Assembly (NCBI RefSeq): GCF_005434975.1
Contig: NZ_SKCJ01000001.1
Coordinates: 1,002,001 to 1,066,000 of the forward strand
Length of the DNA stretch: 64,000 bases
Direction: 5' to 3'
Source of the DNA: Parerythrobacter lutipelagi
Lineage (GTDB): Bacteria; Pseudomonadota; Alphaproteobacteria; Sphingomonadales; Sphingomonadaceae
The notes under the pieces are model-generated. The model was given only the letters and a program-made list of their open reading frames with translations, was not told the origin of the DNA and did no database searches. Positions within the stretch are counted from its first letter, which is position 1, and each line of letters begins with the position of its first letter. A program made the position numbers and the translations under genes. Positions 17,285 to 27,116 of the stretch are shown one piece after another.

Positions 17285-18742
17285 ATGGCGCTGGGTCCCC
17301 GGTTAGACCTTAGGCAATCGCAATCGCTGGTGATGACGCCGCAGTTGCAGCAGGCGATCAAGCTGCTGGCGCTGTCCAACCTCGAGATCGAGACTTTCAT
17401 CGGCGATGCGCTGGAGTCGAACCCGCTGCTCGAAGCGGGCGAGGTGCAGCGCGAAGATGGCAGCGAGAGCGACCAGATCGCACCCGCCGAGCCAAGTTCT
17501 GACAGCGGCGAAGGCGACAGTGCGCTGGATATCGATAGCTCAGCACTCGATCGCGACCGCGATACCGGCGATGGCGAATGGGGCAGCGCCGGGGGCGGCG
17601 GCCCGCAGGGCGATCTGCCCGACTTTGAAAATCAGAGCGGCGCGGAAACGACGCTGGCGGACCATTTGCTTGAACAGGTTGGCGCTGCCGCAGGTGATAT
17701 TCGGGAAGAATTTCTGGCCCGGCACCTGATCGGTTTGCTGGATGAAGCCGGCTATCTGACCTCGGGCTTGCGAGAGACTGCCGCGGATCTGGGCGTGTTG
17801 CCCGCAGAACTCGAACGCGCGCTCGCCGTGGTGCAGACGCTCGACCCCACCGGCGTCGGTGCACGCACCCTGTCCGAATGCCTCGCGCTTCAGGCGCAGG
17901 AAGCCGACCGCTACGACCCCTGCATGGCGCGGCTGATCGACAATCTGGAGCTTGTGGCGCGTGGAGAATTCACCCGGCTCAAACGGATGTGCCAGGTCGA
18001 TGACGAAGATTTTGCTGAAATGCTGTCCGAATTGCGCGGCTACGACCCGAAGCCCGGTTTGCAGTTCGGCGGCGCGGCAGAGGCGGCCATCGTGCCGGAC
18101 ATTCTGCTTAATCCGGCAGACGACGGTGGGTGGGATATCCGCATCAACCAGGCGACATTGCCGCGCCTGGTGGTCAATCGCGAATATTACGTAGAAATGA
18201 AAAGCGGCTGCACCGACAAGGCAAGCCGGGCATGGCTCGGTGAAAAGCTCGCCGACGCGAACTGGCTGATCAAAGCGCTCGACCAACGGCAGAAGACCAT
18301 TCTCAAGACGGCTGCGGAAATCGTGAAGAAGCAGGATGGCTTCTTTCGTCGCGGCGTTTCGGAACTGCGTCCGCTAACCCTGCGCGAAGTGGCCGAGGAA
18401 ATCGAGATGCACGAAAGCACGGTCAGCCGGGTGACGAGCAACAAGTACCTGCATTGCGATCGCGGCACGTTCGAGCTGAAGTACTTCTTCACCAGCGGAG
18501 TGGGCCGGATGGGCGAAGGGGCCGATGGCGAAGGTGCCAGCTCGGAAAGCGTGAAGGCCCGCATCAAGGCGCTGACTGACGAGGAAGATCCGAAAAAAAT
18601 CCTCTCGGACGACAAGCTGGTGGACTTGCTCAAGGCGGAAGGCTTCGACCTGGCCCGACGGACGGTCGCCAAATACCGCGAAGCCATGGGGATCGGCTCA
18701 AGCGTGCAGCGCCGCCGCCAGAAAAAGCTGCAAGGTCTCTAA
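17285..18742 (+). CDS. rpoN: RNA polymerase sigma-54 factor
   Basis: A 485-residue sigma-54 directing transcription from -24/-12 promoters that need AAA+ activators. The glutamine/leucine-rich activator-interacting N-terminus (LDLRQSQSLVMTPQLQQAIK), an acidic linker, the core-binding domain, an HTH (LTLREVAEEIEMHESTVSRV) and the C-terminal RpoN box (ARRTVAKYREAMGI) are all present. It follows lptB by 26 bp and is probably co-transcribed with it. Confidence 0.96.
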   Translation: MALGPRLDLRQSQSLVMTPQLQQAIKLLALSNLEIETFIGDALESNPLLEAGEVQREDGSESDQIAPAEPSSDSGEGDSALDIDSSALDRDRDTGDGEWGSAGGGGPQGDLPDFENQSGAETTLADHLLEQVGAAAGDIREEFLARHLIGLLDEAGYLTSGLRETAADLGVLPAELERALAVVQTLDPTGVGARTLSECLALQAQEADRYDPCMARLIDNLELVARGEFTRLKRMCQVDDEDFAEMLSELRGYDPKPGLQFGGAAEAAIVPDILLNPADDGGWDIRINQATLPRLVVNREYYVEMKSGCTDKASRAWLGEKLADANWLIKALDQRQKTILKTAAEIVKKQDGFFRRGVSELRPLTLREVAEEIEMHESTVSRVTSNKYLHCDRGTFELKYFFTSGVGRMGEGADGEGASSESVKARIKALTDEEDPKKILSDDKLVDLLKAEGFDLARRTVAKYREAMGIGSSVQRRRQKKLQGL

Positions 18743-18795
18743 AGCACGCAAATCCTAGTGTGACTCGAAAGACTCACGCAAAAAAACGAATGGCG

Positions 18796-18811
18796 CTTTA
18801 CCTGCCGTTAA
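18796..18811 (+). promoter_or_regulatory. CtrA-box-like site TTTA-N7-TTAAC upstream of ctrA
   Basis: One mismatch to the CtrA consensus TTAA-N7-TTAAC. It lies about 90 bp before the ctrA start in the 159-bp gap after rpoN and probably mediates autoregulation. Confidence 0.5.
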
Positions 18812-18835
18812 CCTTTTTTCTTCAGACCTCGTGTG

Positions 18836-18850
18836 GTTAATACAGGTCAA
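18836..18850 (+). promoter_or_regulatory. Second CtrA-box-like site TTAA-N7-CAAC
   Basis: The first half-site is perfect and the second has one mismatch to TTAAC. It starts 40 bp downstream of the 18796 site and 66 bp before the ctrA start. The paired arrangement resembles self-regulated ctrA promoters of alphaproteobacteria. Confidence 0.45.
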
Positions 18851-18901
18851 CACCTCTGAACGAGGGGTTACCAGGGTTTGGGGCAAAAGGGGAAACCACC
18901 C

Positions 18902-19597
18902 ATGCGTGTACTGTTGATTGAAGACGAGCCGACAACGGCAAAGGCAATCGAGCTGATGCTGACGACCGAAGGCTTCAACGTCTACTCTACGGACCTGGGC
19001 GAGGAAGGCCTCGATCTGGGCAAGCTGTATGATTACGACATCATCCTGCTCGACCTCAACCTGCCGGACATGCACGGCTACGATGTGCTCAAGAAGTTGC
19101 GCGTCGCCAAGGTGCAGACCCCGGTCCTGATCCTTTCCGGCATTGCCGAAATGGACAGCAAGATTCGCTCGTTCGGCTTCGGCGCGGACGATTATGTGAC
19201 CAAGCCGTTCCACCGCGAAGAGCTGGTCGCCCGCATCCACGCCGTGGTGCGTCGTTCGAAGGGCCACAGCCAGTCGATCATCCGCACCGGCAAACTGGCG
19301 GTCAACCTCGATGCGAAGACTGTCGAAGTCGACGGTGCACGGGTCCACCTGACCGGCAAGGAATATGCGATGCTCGAGCTGCTTTCGCTGCGCAAGGGCA
19401 CTACGCTGACCAAGGAAATGTTCCTCAACCACCTGTATGGCGGGATGGACGAACCCGAACTCAAGATCATCGACGTATTTATCTGCAAGCTGCGCAAAAA
19501 GCTGAGCCACGCATGCGGCGGCGAGAACTACATCGAGACCGTGTGGGGCCGCGGCTATGTGCTGCGCGATCCGCAGGAAGAGGCCGAAGCGGCCTGA
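18902..19597 (+). CDS. ctrA: Cell-cycle response regulator CtrA
   Basis: An OmpR-family DNA-binding response regulator of 231 residues, the master cell-cycle regulator of alphaproteobacteria, binding TTAA-N7-TTAA sites. The receiver has acidic E8/D9 and phospho-acceptor D51 in [17 protein letters not shown], with lysine in [13 protein letters not shown]; the winged-helix domain ends with [15 protein letters not shown]. The C-terminus ends in two alanines, as in Caulobacter CtrA where this tail is a ClpXP degradation signal. ATG 18902 is preferred over the upstream start at 18878. In GTA-bearing relatives CtrA also controls GTA production. Confidence 0.96.
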   Translation: MRVLLIEDEPTTAKAIELMLTTEGFNVYSTDLGEEGLDLGKLYDYDIILLDLNLPDMHGYDVLKKLRVAKVQTPVLILSGIAEMDSKIRSFGFGADDYVTKPFHREELVARIHAVVRRSKGHSQSIIRTGKLAVNLDAKTVEVDGARVHLTGKEYAMLELLSLRKGTTLTKEMFLNHLYGGMDEPELKIIDVFICKLRKKLSHACGGENYIETVWGRGYVLRDPQEEAEAA

Positions 19598-19640
19598 TAC
19601 CAGAAGAATTTTCCTGGATGGGGGACGCGCCCGGGGTGGA

Positions 19641-19658
19641 AACGCCTCGGGCGTTTTT
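19641..19658 (+). terminator. Intrinsic terminator after ctrA
   Basis: AACGCC and GGCGTT form a 6-bp stem with a 3-base loop, followed by a T run (19654-19658), 44 bp after the ctrA stop. Confidence 0.75.
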
Positions 19659-19833
19659 CTTTGCCCGGTGCTGCCGTTGTCCTGTTCGGTAACCCGCCAC
19701 CGCAAAGATCAAAGACGTTGCCCGGGAAATGGATCAAACAGCTTCCGCATTTTTAGGAGGTTTTGGCCGGTCGGTGTAGCGGGAAACCGTTGCACAGTGG
19801 ACCACGCTTTCCCGAACCGCTAGGGCGCGCGCC

Positions 19834-20538
19834 ATGTCTGCATTCAAGGAAGGCGATCCGACCACCCTCAACCGGCTCTATGGCCGGAGCCAGGGCAAAC
19901 CCCTGCGGCCCCGTCAACAGGGTCTGGTCGATGACTTGCTGCCACAAATAGCCGTGCCGGCCGAAGGCCCGGTTACCGCCGAGCGGTTGTTCGGGGACGA
20001 TCGCCCGCTGCATTTCGAGATCGGTTTCGGCGGCGGCGAACACCTGGCCTATCGGGCCGATTTGCTGCCCGATCATGGCTTTGTCGGAGCGGAGCCATTC
20101 CTCAATGGCGTCGCACAAGCGTTGACCCATGTCGAAGATCGGCGGCTGCCCAATGTGCGCCTGCATATGGGCGATGCACTGGAAGTGCTGTCGCGTGTGC
20201 CGGATGGTGCGCTGACTCAGCTTTACCTGCTGCATCCCGATCCGTGGCCCAAGAACAAGCACGCGAAGCGCCGGATGATGAATGATGGACCGGTGAAGAT
20301 GTTTGCCGCCAAGTTGAAGCCCGGCGGCGAGTTCCGTTTCGGCACCGATCACGATGTCTACCTGCGCCACGCCTTGATGGTGATGCAGCGTCACACGGAC
20401 GTGTTCGAATGGCAGGTCGACGGCCGATCGACCTGGGAGAACCGCCCCTCCGGCTGGCCGGAAACACGGTACGAGCACAAGGCCCGCACCGTGTTCGAAC
20501 ATGAGGTCTGGTACTTCCGTTACCGGCGCAAGGCTTAG
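19834..20538 (+). CDS. trmB: tRNA (guanine-N7-)-methyltransferase
   Basis: A 234-residue SAM-dependent enzyme making m7G46 in tRNA. The SAM-binding EIGFGGGEHL, GAEPFLNGV and the family-specific LLHPDPWPKNKHAKRRM are visible, with GTDHDVYLRHAL and a C-terminal WYFRYRRK. Its stop codon overlaps the M16 peptidase stop on the opposite strand. It follows the ctrA terminator and so probably has its own promoter within 19660-19833, where none was clearly recognised. Confidence 0.93.
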   Translation: MSAFKEGDPTTLNRLYGRSQGKPLRPRQQGLVDDLLPQIAVPAEGPVTAERLFGDDRPLHFEIGFGGGEHLAYRADLLPDHGFVGAEPFLNGVAQALTHVEDRRLPNVRLHMGDALEVLSRVPDGALTQLYLLHPDPWPKNKHAKRRMMNDGPVKMFAAKLKPGGEFRFGTDHDVYLRHALMVMQRHTDVFEWQVDGRSTWENRPSGWPETRYEHKARTVFEHEVWYFRYRRKA

Positions 20539-23417
20539 TCGCCGCCCTCTTCTTCAGCTTGCGGTATCACCCGGATTTCAACCGGTTCGCCGGTCAGGAA
20601 TTGCACCGCTGACGCCCGGATGTCGGCGGCCGTGACCGAGCGCAAGACATCAGCGCGATTCTTGCGCCGTTCGAGCGTGACGGGCTTCTTCTGGGCATCC
20701 GCCACGACGCCGGCCCAAGCCGCATTGGTCCCTTCAGACCGCTCGTAACTAGCAAGGATCGGCTGACGGGCGCGCAGGATCGCATCCTCGCCCGGAGCGG
20801 CATCGACGAATTCCGCCATGAGCGCACGGATCGCGCCTGAAACCTGATCCATCGTTTCCGGGGTAGCCGGCGCGAACAACGTAAGGTGCCCATAGCCTTC
20901 GTAGACCGGCGACGCGGAAGACAAAGCGTTCGGAGTGTAAGTCGCGCCCAGTTCCTCGCGCAGGACTTCGTTTGCACGCAGTCCGATCAGGCTCGACAGC
21001 AGCTCGCGCGTCAAAGTCGACTTCAAATCTTCATTGTCGTCGGTCGGCCAACTGAGCGAGATCATCCCTTGGTCGGCCTGTCCGGCATGATAGATCGTGC
21101 GAACCCCGCGATCCTCGCGGAAAGTCACCTTCGCAGGTTCAGCGCTCGCCAATTCGGGTCGATCGAGAGCGCCGAAGGTCGACGCAACGATCGCGATCGC
21201 GCTTTCTTCGTCGATATCCCCGACCAGCGCGATGTCGATCGCTCCGCTCGCAAACTGGGTTCCGACAATTGTCTTCAGATCGGCCATGGACAGATCGACC
21301 AGATCCTGTGGGTCGAGCAGGCCGAACCGGGCATCGTCGCCAGCAAGAATCGACGGATACCCGACGCTGAAGCGCTGCAGCGGATCGGCTTTCAGATTGG
21401 TGGCGATAATCGGGGCGATGCCTGCATATTGACGCTGCGCCTGTTCGCTGAACGCAGTGTCGGTGACCTGCGCAGCGAAGAGCTGCATCTGCATTTCGAG
21501 GTCGCCTGGTGTGGTTGACGCGGCCATGAAAATCGCCTGCTGACCAATATTGTAGCCAAAGCCGACTTGGCGCCCGGCCAGGATCCGCTGCATCTCTTCC
21601 GATGTGTGCTTCCCGAAATCGTCCGCGCCGGCAATTACCTGAGCGAGGAGCTGAATACCCGAAGGCGCGGTATCGAGCGCGGACATCCCACTGCCGACTT
21701 CGACCTGTACGGCAATCTTGCCCGCTTCGAGATCGGTTTTCCGCAGGTTGAGATTGACACCGTTTGCAAACCGTACGGCGCGAATGCCGAAATAATCCAG
21801 CCGCGTATCGGAAACCACCGTGCCGCGGGTTCCGAAGTCGGTATAGGCGAATTCAGCCGTTACGGTCTCTTCGGGTTTGGCCAGCGCTACTGCGGCGCTG
21901 TCTTCGAGCACCTGCGCGATCGCCTGTTCCGCTTGATCGAGCGGGGCCGGGCTCGCGATCTGTGCGTAAGCCGGCGCATCACCCCACTTGGCAAGGAAAT
22001 TCTCGTGCACCAGTTCCGGCGTGATGGTCGGGGCTACGGCCTGATACAGCGCCAGGGTCTGTTCGGGGGATTGCCGCACCGCATTTTGCGTCGATCCGAT
22101 CGCTAGCTCGTTGGCGATCGCGCTGCTCCGCGCCGAAGCCGACTGCGCCGCGCCAGTTTCGAAGACCGATTTCAGAGCAGACAGACCGTCATCGAGCTCG
22201 GACTGGGTAAAACCATACAGCGCCGCCCTGCGCCACTGCTGCTCCGCATCGCGCAAGGCATCTTCCCACCTGTTCTCGATGGCCAGAGTGTAGAGGCCGT
22301 AGGTCCTGACCGAATCGTACAACGATTGCGCAGTCGCCTGCCCGCCGAGCGAGGATGGATTTTCGGCCTTGGCGAGCTGTGCCAGCCTCAGATTGATGGC
22401 CCGTGCGGCAAGAATGTCCAGCAGCTGCTCGCGAAATTCAGCGACCGTGTTTTCCGGCTGCGAATAAGGCAGCGCGCGTTGCAGATCGGCGAGATAGGGC
22501 GTCGCGGGGTCGCTGAAAGTGGCAATCTTCATGCCATCGATTTCAGCCGGGCCCGGAACATATCGCTCACGCGCTTCGCCGGTGCCGTCCCAATCGCTGA
22601 ACCGGGCGGCAAGCCGCGTTGCCATCTCGGCGGGGTCAAAATCGCCGACAATGACGAGCGTCGCGCGGTCTGGACGGTAATATCCGTGGTAGAATCCGCG
22701 CAACGTTTCCGCCGAAATTCCTTCGAACTTGTCCGGCTCGGCAACCCCGCGTTCAGCGATCCGGCTGTCGCTCATGATGTCGTCGACCACACCGAGATGA
22801 CGCCGCAAGCCTTGGGTATTGCGCACCTGGTATTCGGAAATCAGAATACCCCGCTCGCGCGCGACCGCTTCGGGCGCCATGGTCAGTTCGCCGGCGATCT
22901 CGCGCAAGATCATCAGCGAAGTATCGACGGTTTCGTCCTCTACGCTGGGCAGGTCGAGCTTGTACATCGTGTGCTGCGGCAACGTTTCGGCGTTCGTATC
23001 GGCGCCGAACGACAGGCCAAGCCGTTCCAGCATCGGGATAAGCTCCCCTTCGGGAATATTTGTCGAGCCGTTGAAAGCCATATGCTCGACGAAATGTGCG
23101 GCGCCCTCCTCGGCATCTGCCTCGTCGCGCATGCCGACTTCGATCATCAGTCGCATCGAAGCCTCGCCAACAGGCTGGGTGTTGCGCTTGAGCGCATAGC
23201 GCATGCCGTTTTCCAGCTGGCCATACACGACACTCGGATCGGCCTGCAGTTCACCGCCTTCGATGCCCCATGCGGGAATGCCCGGCATGCCTTGCGCCTC
23301 GCTGGCGACGGGCGCCTCAGCATCCTGCGCGAAGGCCGGAGCCCCGACCGTGGCAATAGAAAGCGCGACAGCAAAAAGCGACGAACCGCCGAGACGGCGG
23401 GCATATGAGAATTTCAT
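20535..23417 (-). CDS. Exported M16 family zinc metallopeptidase
   Basis: A 960-residue periplasmic pitrilysin-type peptidase. A signal peptide ending APAFAQ near residue 31 precedes an inverted zinc motif HFVEH (H108, E111, H112), with the distal glutamate expected in the following helix, then the inactive second M16 domains. ATG 23417 is preferred because it begins the signal peptide directly. It is monocistronic and convergent with trmB. Such proteins degrade peptides in the periplasm; the substrate is unknown. Confidence 0.9.
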   Translation of the reverse strand: MKFSYARRLGGSSLFAVALSIATVGAPAFAQDAEAPVASEAQGMPGIPAWGIEGGELQADPSVVYGQLENGMRYALKRNTQPVGEASMRLMIEVGMRDEADAEEGAAHFVEHMAFNGSTNIPEGELIPMLERLGLSFGADTNAETLPQHTMYKLDLPSVEDETVDTSLMILREIAGELTMAPEAVARERGILISEYQVRNTQGLRRHLGVVDDIMSDSRIAERGVAEPDKFEGISAETLRGFYHGYYRPDRATLVIVGDFDPAEMATRLAARFSDWDGTGEARERYVPGPAEIDGMKIATFSDPATPYLADLQRALPYSQPENTVAEFREQLLDILAARAINLRLAQLAKAENPSSLGGQATAQSLYDSVRTYGLYTLAIENRWEDALRDAEQQWRRAALYGFTQSELDDGLSALKSVFETGAAQSASARSSAIANELAIGSTQNAVRQSPEQTLALYQAVAPTITPELVHENFLAKWGDAPAYAQIASPAPLDQAEQAIAQVLEDSAAVALAKPEETVTAEFAYTDFGTRGTVVSDTRLDYFGIRAVRFANGVNLNLRKTDLEAGKIAVQVEVGSGMSALDTAPSGIQLLAQVIAGADDFGKHTSEEMQRILAGRQVGFGYNIGQQAIFMAASTTPGDLEMQMQLFAAQVTDTAFSEQAQRQYAGIAPIIATNLKADPLQRFSVGYPSILAGDDARFGLLDPQDLVDLSMADLKTIVGTQFASGAIDIALVGDIDEESAIAIVASTFGALDRPELASAEPAKVTFREDRGVRTIYHAGQADQGMISLSWPTDDNEDLKSTLTRELLSSLIGLRANEVLREELGATYTPNALSSASPVYEGYGHLTLFAPATPETMDQVSGAIRALMAEFVDAAPGEDAILRARQPILASYERSEGTNAAWAGVVADAQKKPVTLERRKNRADVLRSVTAADIRASAVQFLTGEPVEIRVIPQAEEEGGD

Positions 23418-23477
23418 TGGTTGCGACCCCGAAGTGAAAAAATGATTTTCAGACAAGATGTTGGCTTGCATTCGGCC

Positions 23478-23534
23478 TATGTCAATTCGACGACATAACA
23501 ACTGCAGTCTGCCAACGACTTGGCCTTGGCCAAG
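23478..23534. repeat. Two short palindromes upstream of the M16 peptidase gene
   Basis: TATGTC (23478-23483) and GACATA (23492-23497) form one inverted repeat; CTTGGCC-TT-GGCCAAG (23519-23534) is a perfect 16-bp one. They lie in the 156-bp gap between two leftward genes. The first could be an operator for the M16 gene; the second could help end the upstream aminotransferase transcript, though it has no T run. Confidence 0.35.
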
Positions 23535-23573
23535 AACAAGGCCGAGACCAAGTAAAGGGCCGCGTCAGTTGCT

Positions 23574-24701
23574 TCACAAAGTTGCGAGCAAGGCCTTCAG
23601 GTCTGCGTCGGTGTTGTAAAGATGGGGCGTCACGCGCAGCGAAGTGCCGCGCAGCGAAACATGCACATGGCGTTGCGCCAACCGTTCAGTGAGGCCATCG
23701 GGCACGCCATCGGGGAAACCGAGCGACAGGAAATGGGGCGCGCGCGTTCCTTGAGCCGGAATGCCGAGGCCGATTGACGCAGCCTCGCGCTCGATCCTCC
23801 CCGTTTGACCGGCCAAGGACGCAGAAATCGCCTCGACACCAAATTCCAGCAGGTAATCGAGCGCGGCACCGGCACCTTCGAGCAGGGCGGGATTGGATTT
23901 CTCGCCCATGTCGAAGCGGCGCGCACCGGGCTGATAGTCGTCGCGATAATCGACCAGCCGGGTGAAATCCTCCGACCCGGCGCGATTGATCCAGTTGTAT
24001 TCGATCGGTTCGCCGCCGTGGTGGCGCGGATCGACATAGAGCATGGCCAGCCCATACGGCCCCATCAGCCATTTGTAGCACGCCGCAACCGCGAAGTCGG
24101 GCTGCACCGCCGCGAAGTCGATCGGCATCGCGCCGAGGGACTGAGTGAGGTCGAGCACCAGCGCTGCGCCATGCTCGCGGCACTTGTGCCCGACCGCGAC
24201 GAGATCGACGATCCGTCCGTCGGCCCAATGGCACTGCGGCACTGCCACAATGCCGGTATCCTCACCGATCGCGCTCAGAACTGCGCCGGTCCAGCAGCTG
24301 TGGGCGTCCCGCTGTAGTGTGACCATTTCCGCGCCAACCGTAGCAGCCCGTTCCCGCCAGGCGTAAATGTTCGAAGGGAACTGGTCGGCCAGCGTCACCA
24401 CCGACTGCCCTTTGGCAAGCGGCAGGTTGCGCGCGGCAATCGCCATTGCATAGCTGACCGACGGAGTGATGGCGATCCGATCCGCCTCGACAGCGGCGAG
24501 ACGTGCGGCCTTGCTGCGGAAATTTTCGCACAGGCGGAAGAAGTCCGCCGGCTGGAAATTCCATGGGGCCTGCTTGCGCCGTGCGCCGCGCTCCATCGCA
24601 TCCGCGACCTCGTGCGAAAGCGGTGCCATATAGGCGCAATTGAGATAATGCACGTCCGGCGGGATCGCGAAGCGGTCTCGCTGGCAGGGAATGGCATTCA
24701 T
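23574..24701 (-). CDS. PLP-dependent class V aminotransferase-fold enzyme
   Basis: A 375-residue fold-type I PLP enzyme related to cysteine desulfurase, kynureninase and isopenicillin-N epimerase. The N-terminal HYLNCAYMAPLSHEV, VLDLTQSLGAMPIDF with the cofactor aspartate, and AACYKWLMGPYG carrying the PLP lysine are visible; the small domain ends LRVTPHLYNTDADLKALL. ATG 24701 lies 17 bp after the maeB stop; a TTG at 24725 overlaps maeB. Substrate unknown. It may be co-transcribed with maeB. Confidence 0.82.
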   Translation of the reverse strand: MNAIPCQRDRFAIPPDVHYLNCAYMAPLSHEVADAMERGARRKQAPWNFQPADFFRLCENFRSKAARLAAVEADRIAITPSVSYAMAIAARNLPLAKGQSVVTLADQFPSNIYAWRERAATVGAEMVTLQRDAHSCWTGAVLSAIGEDTGIVAVPQCHWADGRIVDLVAVGHKCREHGAALVLDLTQSLGAMPIDFAAVQPDFAVAACYKWLMGPYGLAMLYVDPRHHGGEPIEYNWINRAGSEDFTRLVDYRDDYQPGARRFDMGEKSNPALLEGAGAALDYLLEFGVEAISASLAGQTGRIEREAASIGLGIPAQGTRAPHFLSLGFPDGVPDGLTERLAQRHVHVSLRGTSLRVTPHLYNTDADLKALLATL

Positions 24702-24717
24702 CGCGCAAAGCCCGCTA

Positions 24718-26979
24718 TCAGCCAACGACTCCAGCCGCTGCCAACACGCTCAGCGTCAGCACATCGGGCGCAATCGCGGTCATCGGAGCGATCTGAACCG
24801 GCTTTTCCATCCCGATCAGCATCGGGCCGATGGTTGCATTGCCGGCCAGTTCGCGCAGCAGCTTGGCGGACAGGTTCGCCGATTGCAGACCCGGCATGAT
24901 CAGCACGTTGGCCGGTCCCGACAAGCGGCTGAACGGGTAAAGTTCCATGACCTTGTCGTTGAGCGCGGCATCCGGGGCCATTTCGCCTTCATATTCGAAA
25001 TCGGGTTTTTCGGCATCGAGCATGGCGACGGCATCGCGAATATTGGTCAGCCACTGCCCGCTCGGATTGCCGAACGTCGAATAGCTCAGGAATGCGACGC
25101 GCGGTTCGTGGCCCATGCGGCGCGCGACAGCCGCAGTTTCTTTCGCAATATGGGCAAGTTCGGCCGCACTCGGGCGCTCGTTGATCGTGGTATCGGCAAG
25201 GAACGTCGTGTGATTCTTGCCGATCATCATATGGATGCCGAACGGCAACGCCTCCGGCTTCGGATCGAGCACGCGATTGATCTCGCGCGCGGTCTGCGCG
25301 AAGGTCCGCGTGAGGCCGGATATCAGCGCATCGCCGTGCCCCAGCGCCACCAGCAGCGCGGCAAAGACGTTGCGTTCCTGATTGACCATCCGGCGCACAT
25401 CGCGCTCGGTGTATCCCTTGCGCTGAAGCCGTTGGTACAGATAGTCGACCATCTCCGGCACGAATTCACAATCGGCGGAGTTCTGGATCTCGAAATCGCC
25501 GGGATTTTCGACCCCGAGCTGGTGCATCTTGTCCGCAACCGCCTTGGTCCGGCCCACCAGAATCGGCGTCCCATAGCCGAAATCGCGGAACTGGATGGCC
25601 GCACGCAGCACGACATCCTCTTCCGCTTCGGCGAACACCACCCGCTTGGGGTTGGCTTTCGCGATCTCGTAAACGTTCGTCAGAATTGAAGTGGTCGGGT
25701 TGAGGCGAGCCTTCAGCGACAGACGGTAAGCATCCATGTCCGCGATCGGAGCCTTGGCCACGCCGGTGTCCATCGCCGCCTGTGCCACCGCAGAGGAAAC
25801 GATTTCCATCAACCGCGGATCAAACGGAGCCGGGATGATGTAATCCGTGCCGAATTTGTGGTTCACGCCGTATGCTGCCGCGACTTCTTCCGGCACGCGC
25901 TGGCGCGCCAGCTCGGCAATCGCACGGGCCGCAGCAATCTTCATCTCTTCGTTGATCGCGGTCGCCTGCACATCGAGCGCGCCGCGAAAGATGAACGGGA
26001 AACCGAGGACGTTGTTCACCTGGTTCGGAAAGTCTGAACGGCCCGTCGCAACGATTGCATCGGGCCGCACGGCCTTCGCCGCATCGGGCATGATTTCCGG
26101 CACCGGATTGGCCATGGCAAAGATGATCGGCTTGTCGGCCATCTTCTTGACCCACTCCGGCTTGAGCGCGCCTGCGGCACTGAGGCCGAGGAAAATGTCC
26201 GCACCGTCGAGTGCTTCTTCCAGCGATCCGGCATCGGTATCGACCGCATGCGCGCTTTTCCACTGGTCGAGATTGTCACGGTCGCGCGTGATCGGGCCCG
26301 ATCTGTCGCACATGATGACATTGTCATGCTGCGCCCCCATCGCCTTGACCAGCGCAGTGCAGGCGATGGCTGCCGCGCCGGCACCATTGACGACGATTTT
26401 GACATCCTTGATATCGCGCCCGGTCAAATGGCAGGCGTTGAGCAGTCCGGCTGCGGTAATAATTGCAGTGCCGTGCTGGTCGTCGTGCATGATCGGGATG
26501 TTCATGCGTTCGCGCAGCGCCTGCTCGATGATGAAGCATTCCGGGGCTTTGATATCCTCCAGATTGATCCCGCCGAAGGTCGGCTCCATCAATGCGACCG
26601 CTTCGATGAACTTGTCAGGGTCTTCAGTGTCGAGCTCGATATCGATCGAATCGACATCGGCGAAGCGTTTGAACAGCACCGCCTTGCCTTCCATCACCGG
26701 CTTGGAAGCGAGCGCGCCGAGATTACCGAGGCCGAGGATGGCAGTGCCGTTGGAGATCACGGCGACCAGATTGGACCGCGCCGTGTAGCGCGCAGCAAGC
26801 GACGGATCTGCCGCGATGGCTTCGACCGGGACCGCAACGCCGGGCGAATAGGCCAGGCTGAGGTCGCGCTGCGTTGCCATCGGCTTGGAGGCGATGATCT
26901 CGATTTTTCCGGGGCGAATGGTCTCGTGATAGAACAGCGCTTCGCGCTCGCTGAAGCTGCCCGTTTTCTCTTCGTCCAC
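24718..26979 (-). CDS. maeB: NADP-dependent malic enzyme with phosphotransacetylase-like domain
   Basis: A 753-residue multidomain malic enzyme oxidatively decarboxylating malate to pyruvate. The N-terminal ~430 residues are the malic enzyme (AYSPGVAVP, NGTAILGLGNLG, MHDDQHGTAIITAAG, NAD(P)-binding VVNGAGAAAIAC, FAMANPVPEI); the remaining ~320 residues are a phosphate acetyltransferase-like domain that usually acts in regulation by acetyl-CoA rather than catalysis. The length is normal for this fusion. It is divergent from mutS across 137 bp. Confidence 0.94.
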   Translation of the reverse strand: MDEEKTGSFSEREALFYHETIRPGKIEIIASKPMATQRDLSLAYSPGVAVPVEAIAADPSLAARYTARSNLVAVISNGTAILGLGNLGALASKPVMEGKAVLFKRFADVDSIDIELDTEDPDKFIEAVALMEPTFGGINLEDIKAPECFIIEQALRERMNIPIMHDDQHGTAIITAAGLLNACHLTGRDIKDVKIVVNGAGAAAIACTALVKAMGAQHDNVIMCDRSGPITRDRDNLDQWKSAHAVDTDAGSLEEALDGADIFLGLSAAGALKPEWVKKMADKPIIFAMANPVPEIMPDAAKAVRPDAIVATGRSDFPNQVNNVLGFPFIFRGALDVQATAINEEMKIAAARAIAELARQRVPEEVAAAYGVNHKFGTDYIIPAPFDPRLMEIVSSAVAQAAMDTGVAKAPIADMDAYRLSLKARLNPTTSILTNVYEIAKANPKRVVFAEAEEDVVLRAAIQFRDFGYGTPILVGRTKAVADKMHQLGVENPGDFEIQNSADCEFVPEMVDYLYQRLQRKGYTERDVRRMVNQERNVFAALLVALGHGDALISGLTRTFAQTAREINRVLDPKPEALPFGIHMMIGKNHTTFLADTTINERPSAAELAHIAKETAAVARRMGHEPRVAFLSYSTFGNPSGQWLTNIRDAVAMLDAEKPDFEYEGEMAPDAALNDKVMELYPFSRLSGPANVLIMPGLQSANLSAKLLRELAGNATIGPMLIGMEKPVQIAPMTAIAPDVLTLSVLAAAGVVG

Positions 26980-27116
26980 GATGTATCCCCCCTATCGGTT
27001 TCCGTAACGTCCTCGCGCTTAGCGAAGCCACACGGCAAACGATAGGGGAAAGGCGACAGGGGAAACCCATCGGCCTGGCCTTCCCGAATCGGCAGGTCGC
27101 GGCTTTACCAGCCGGG

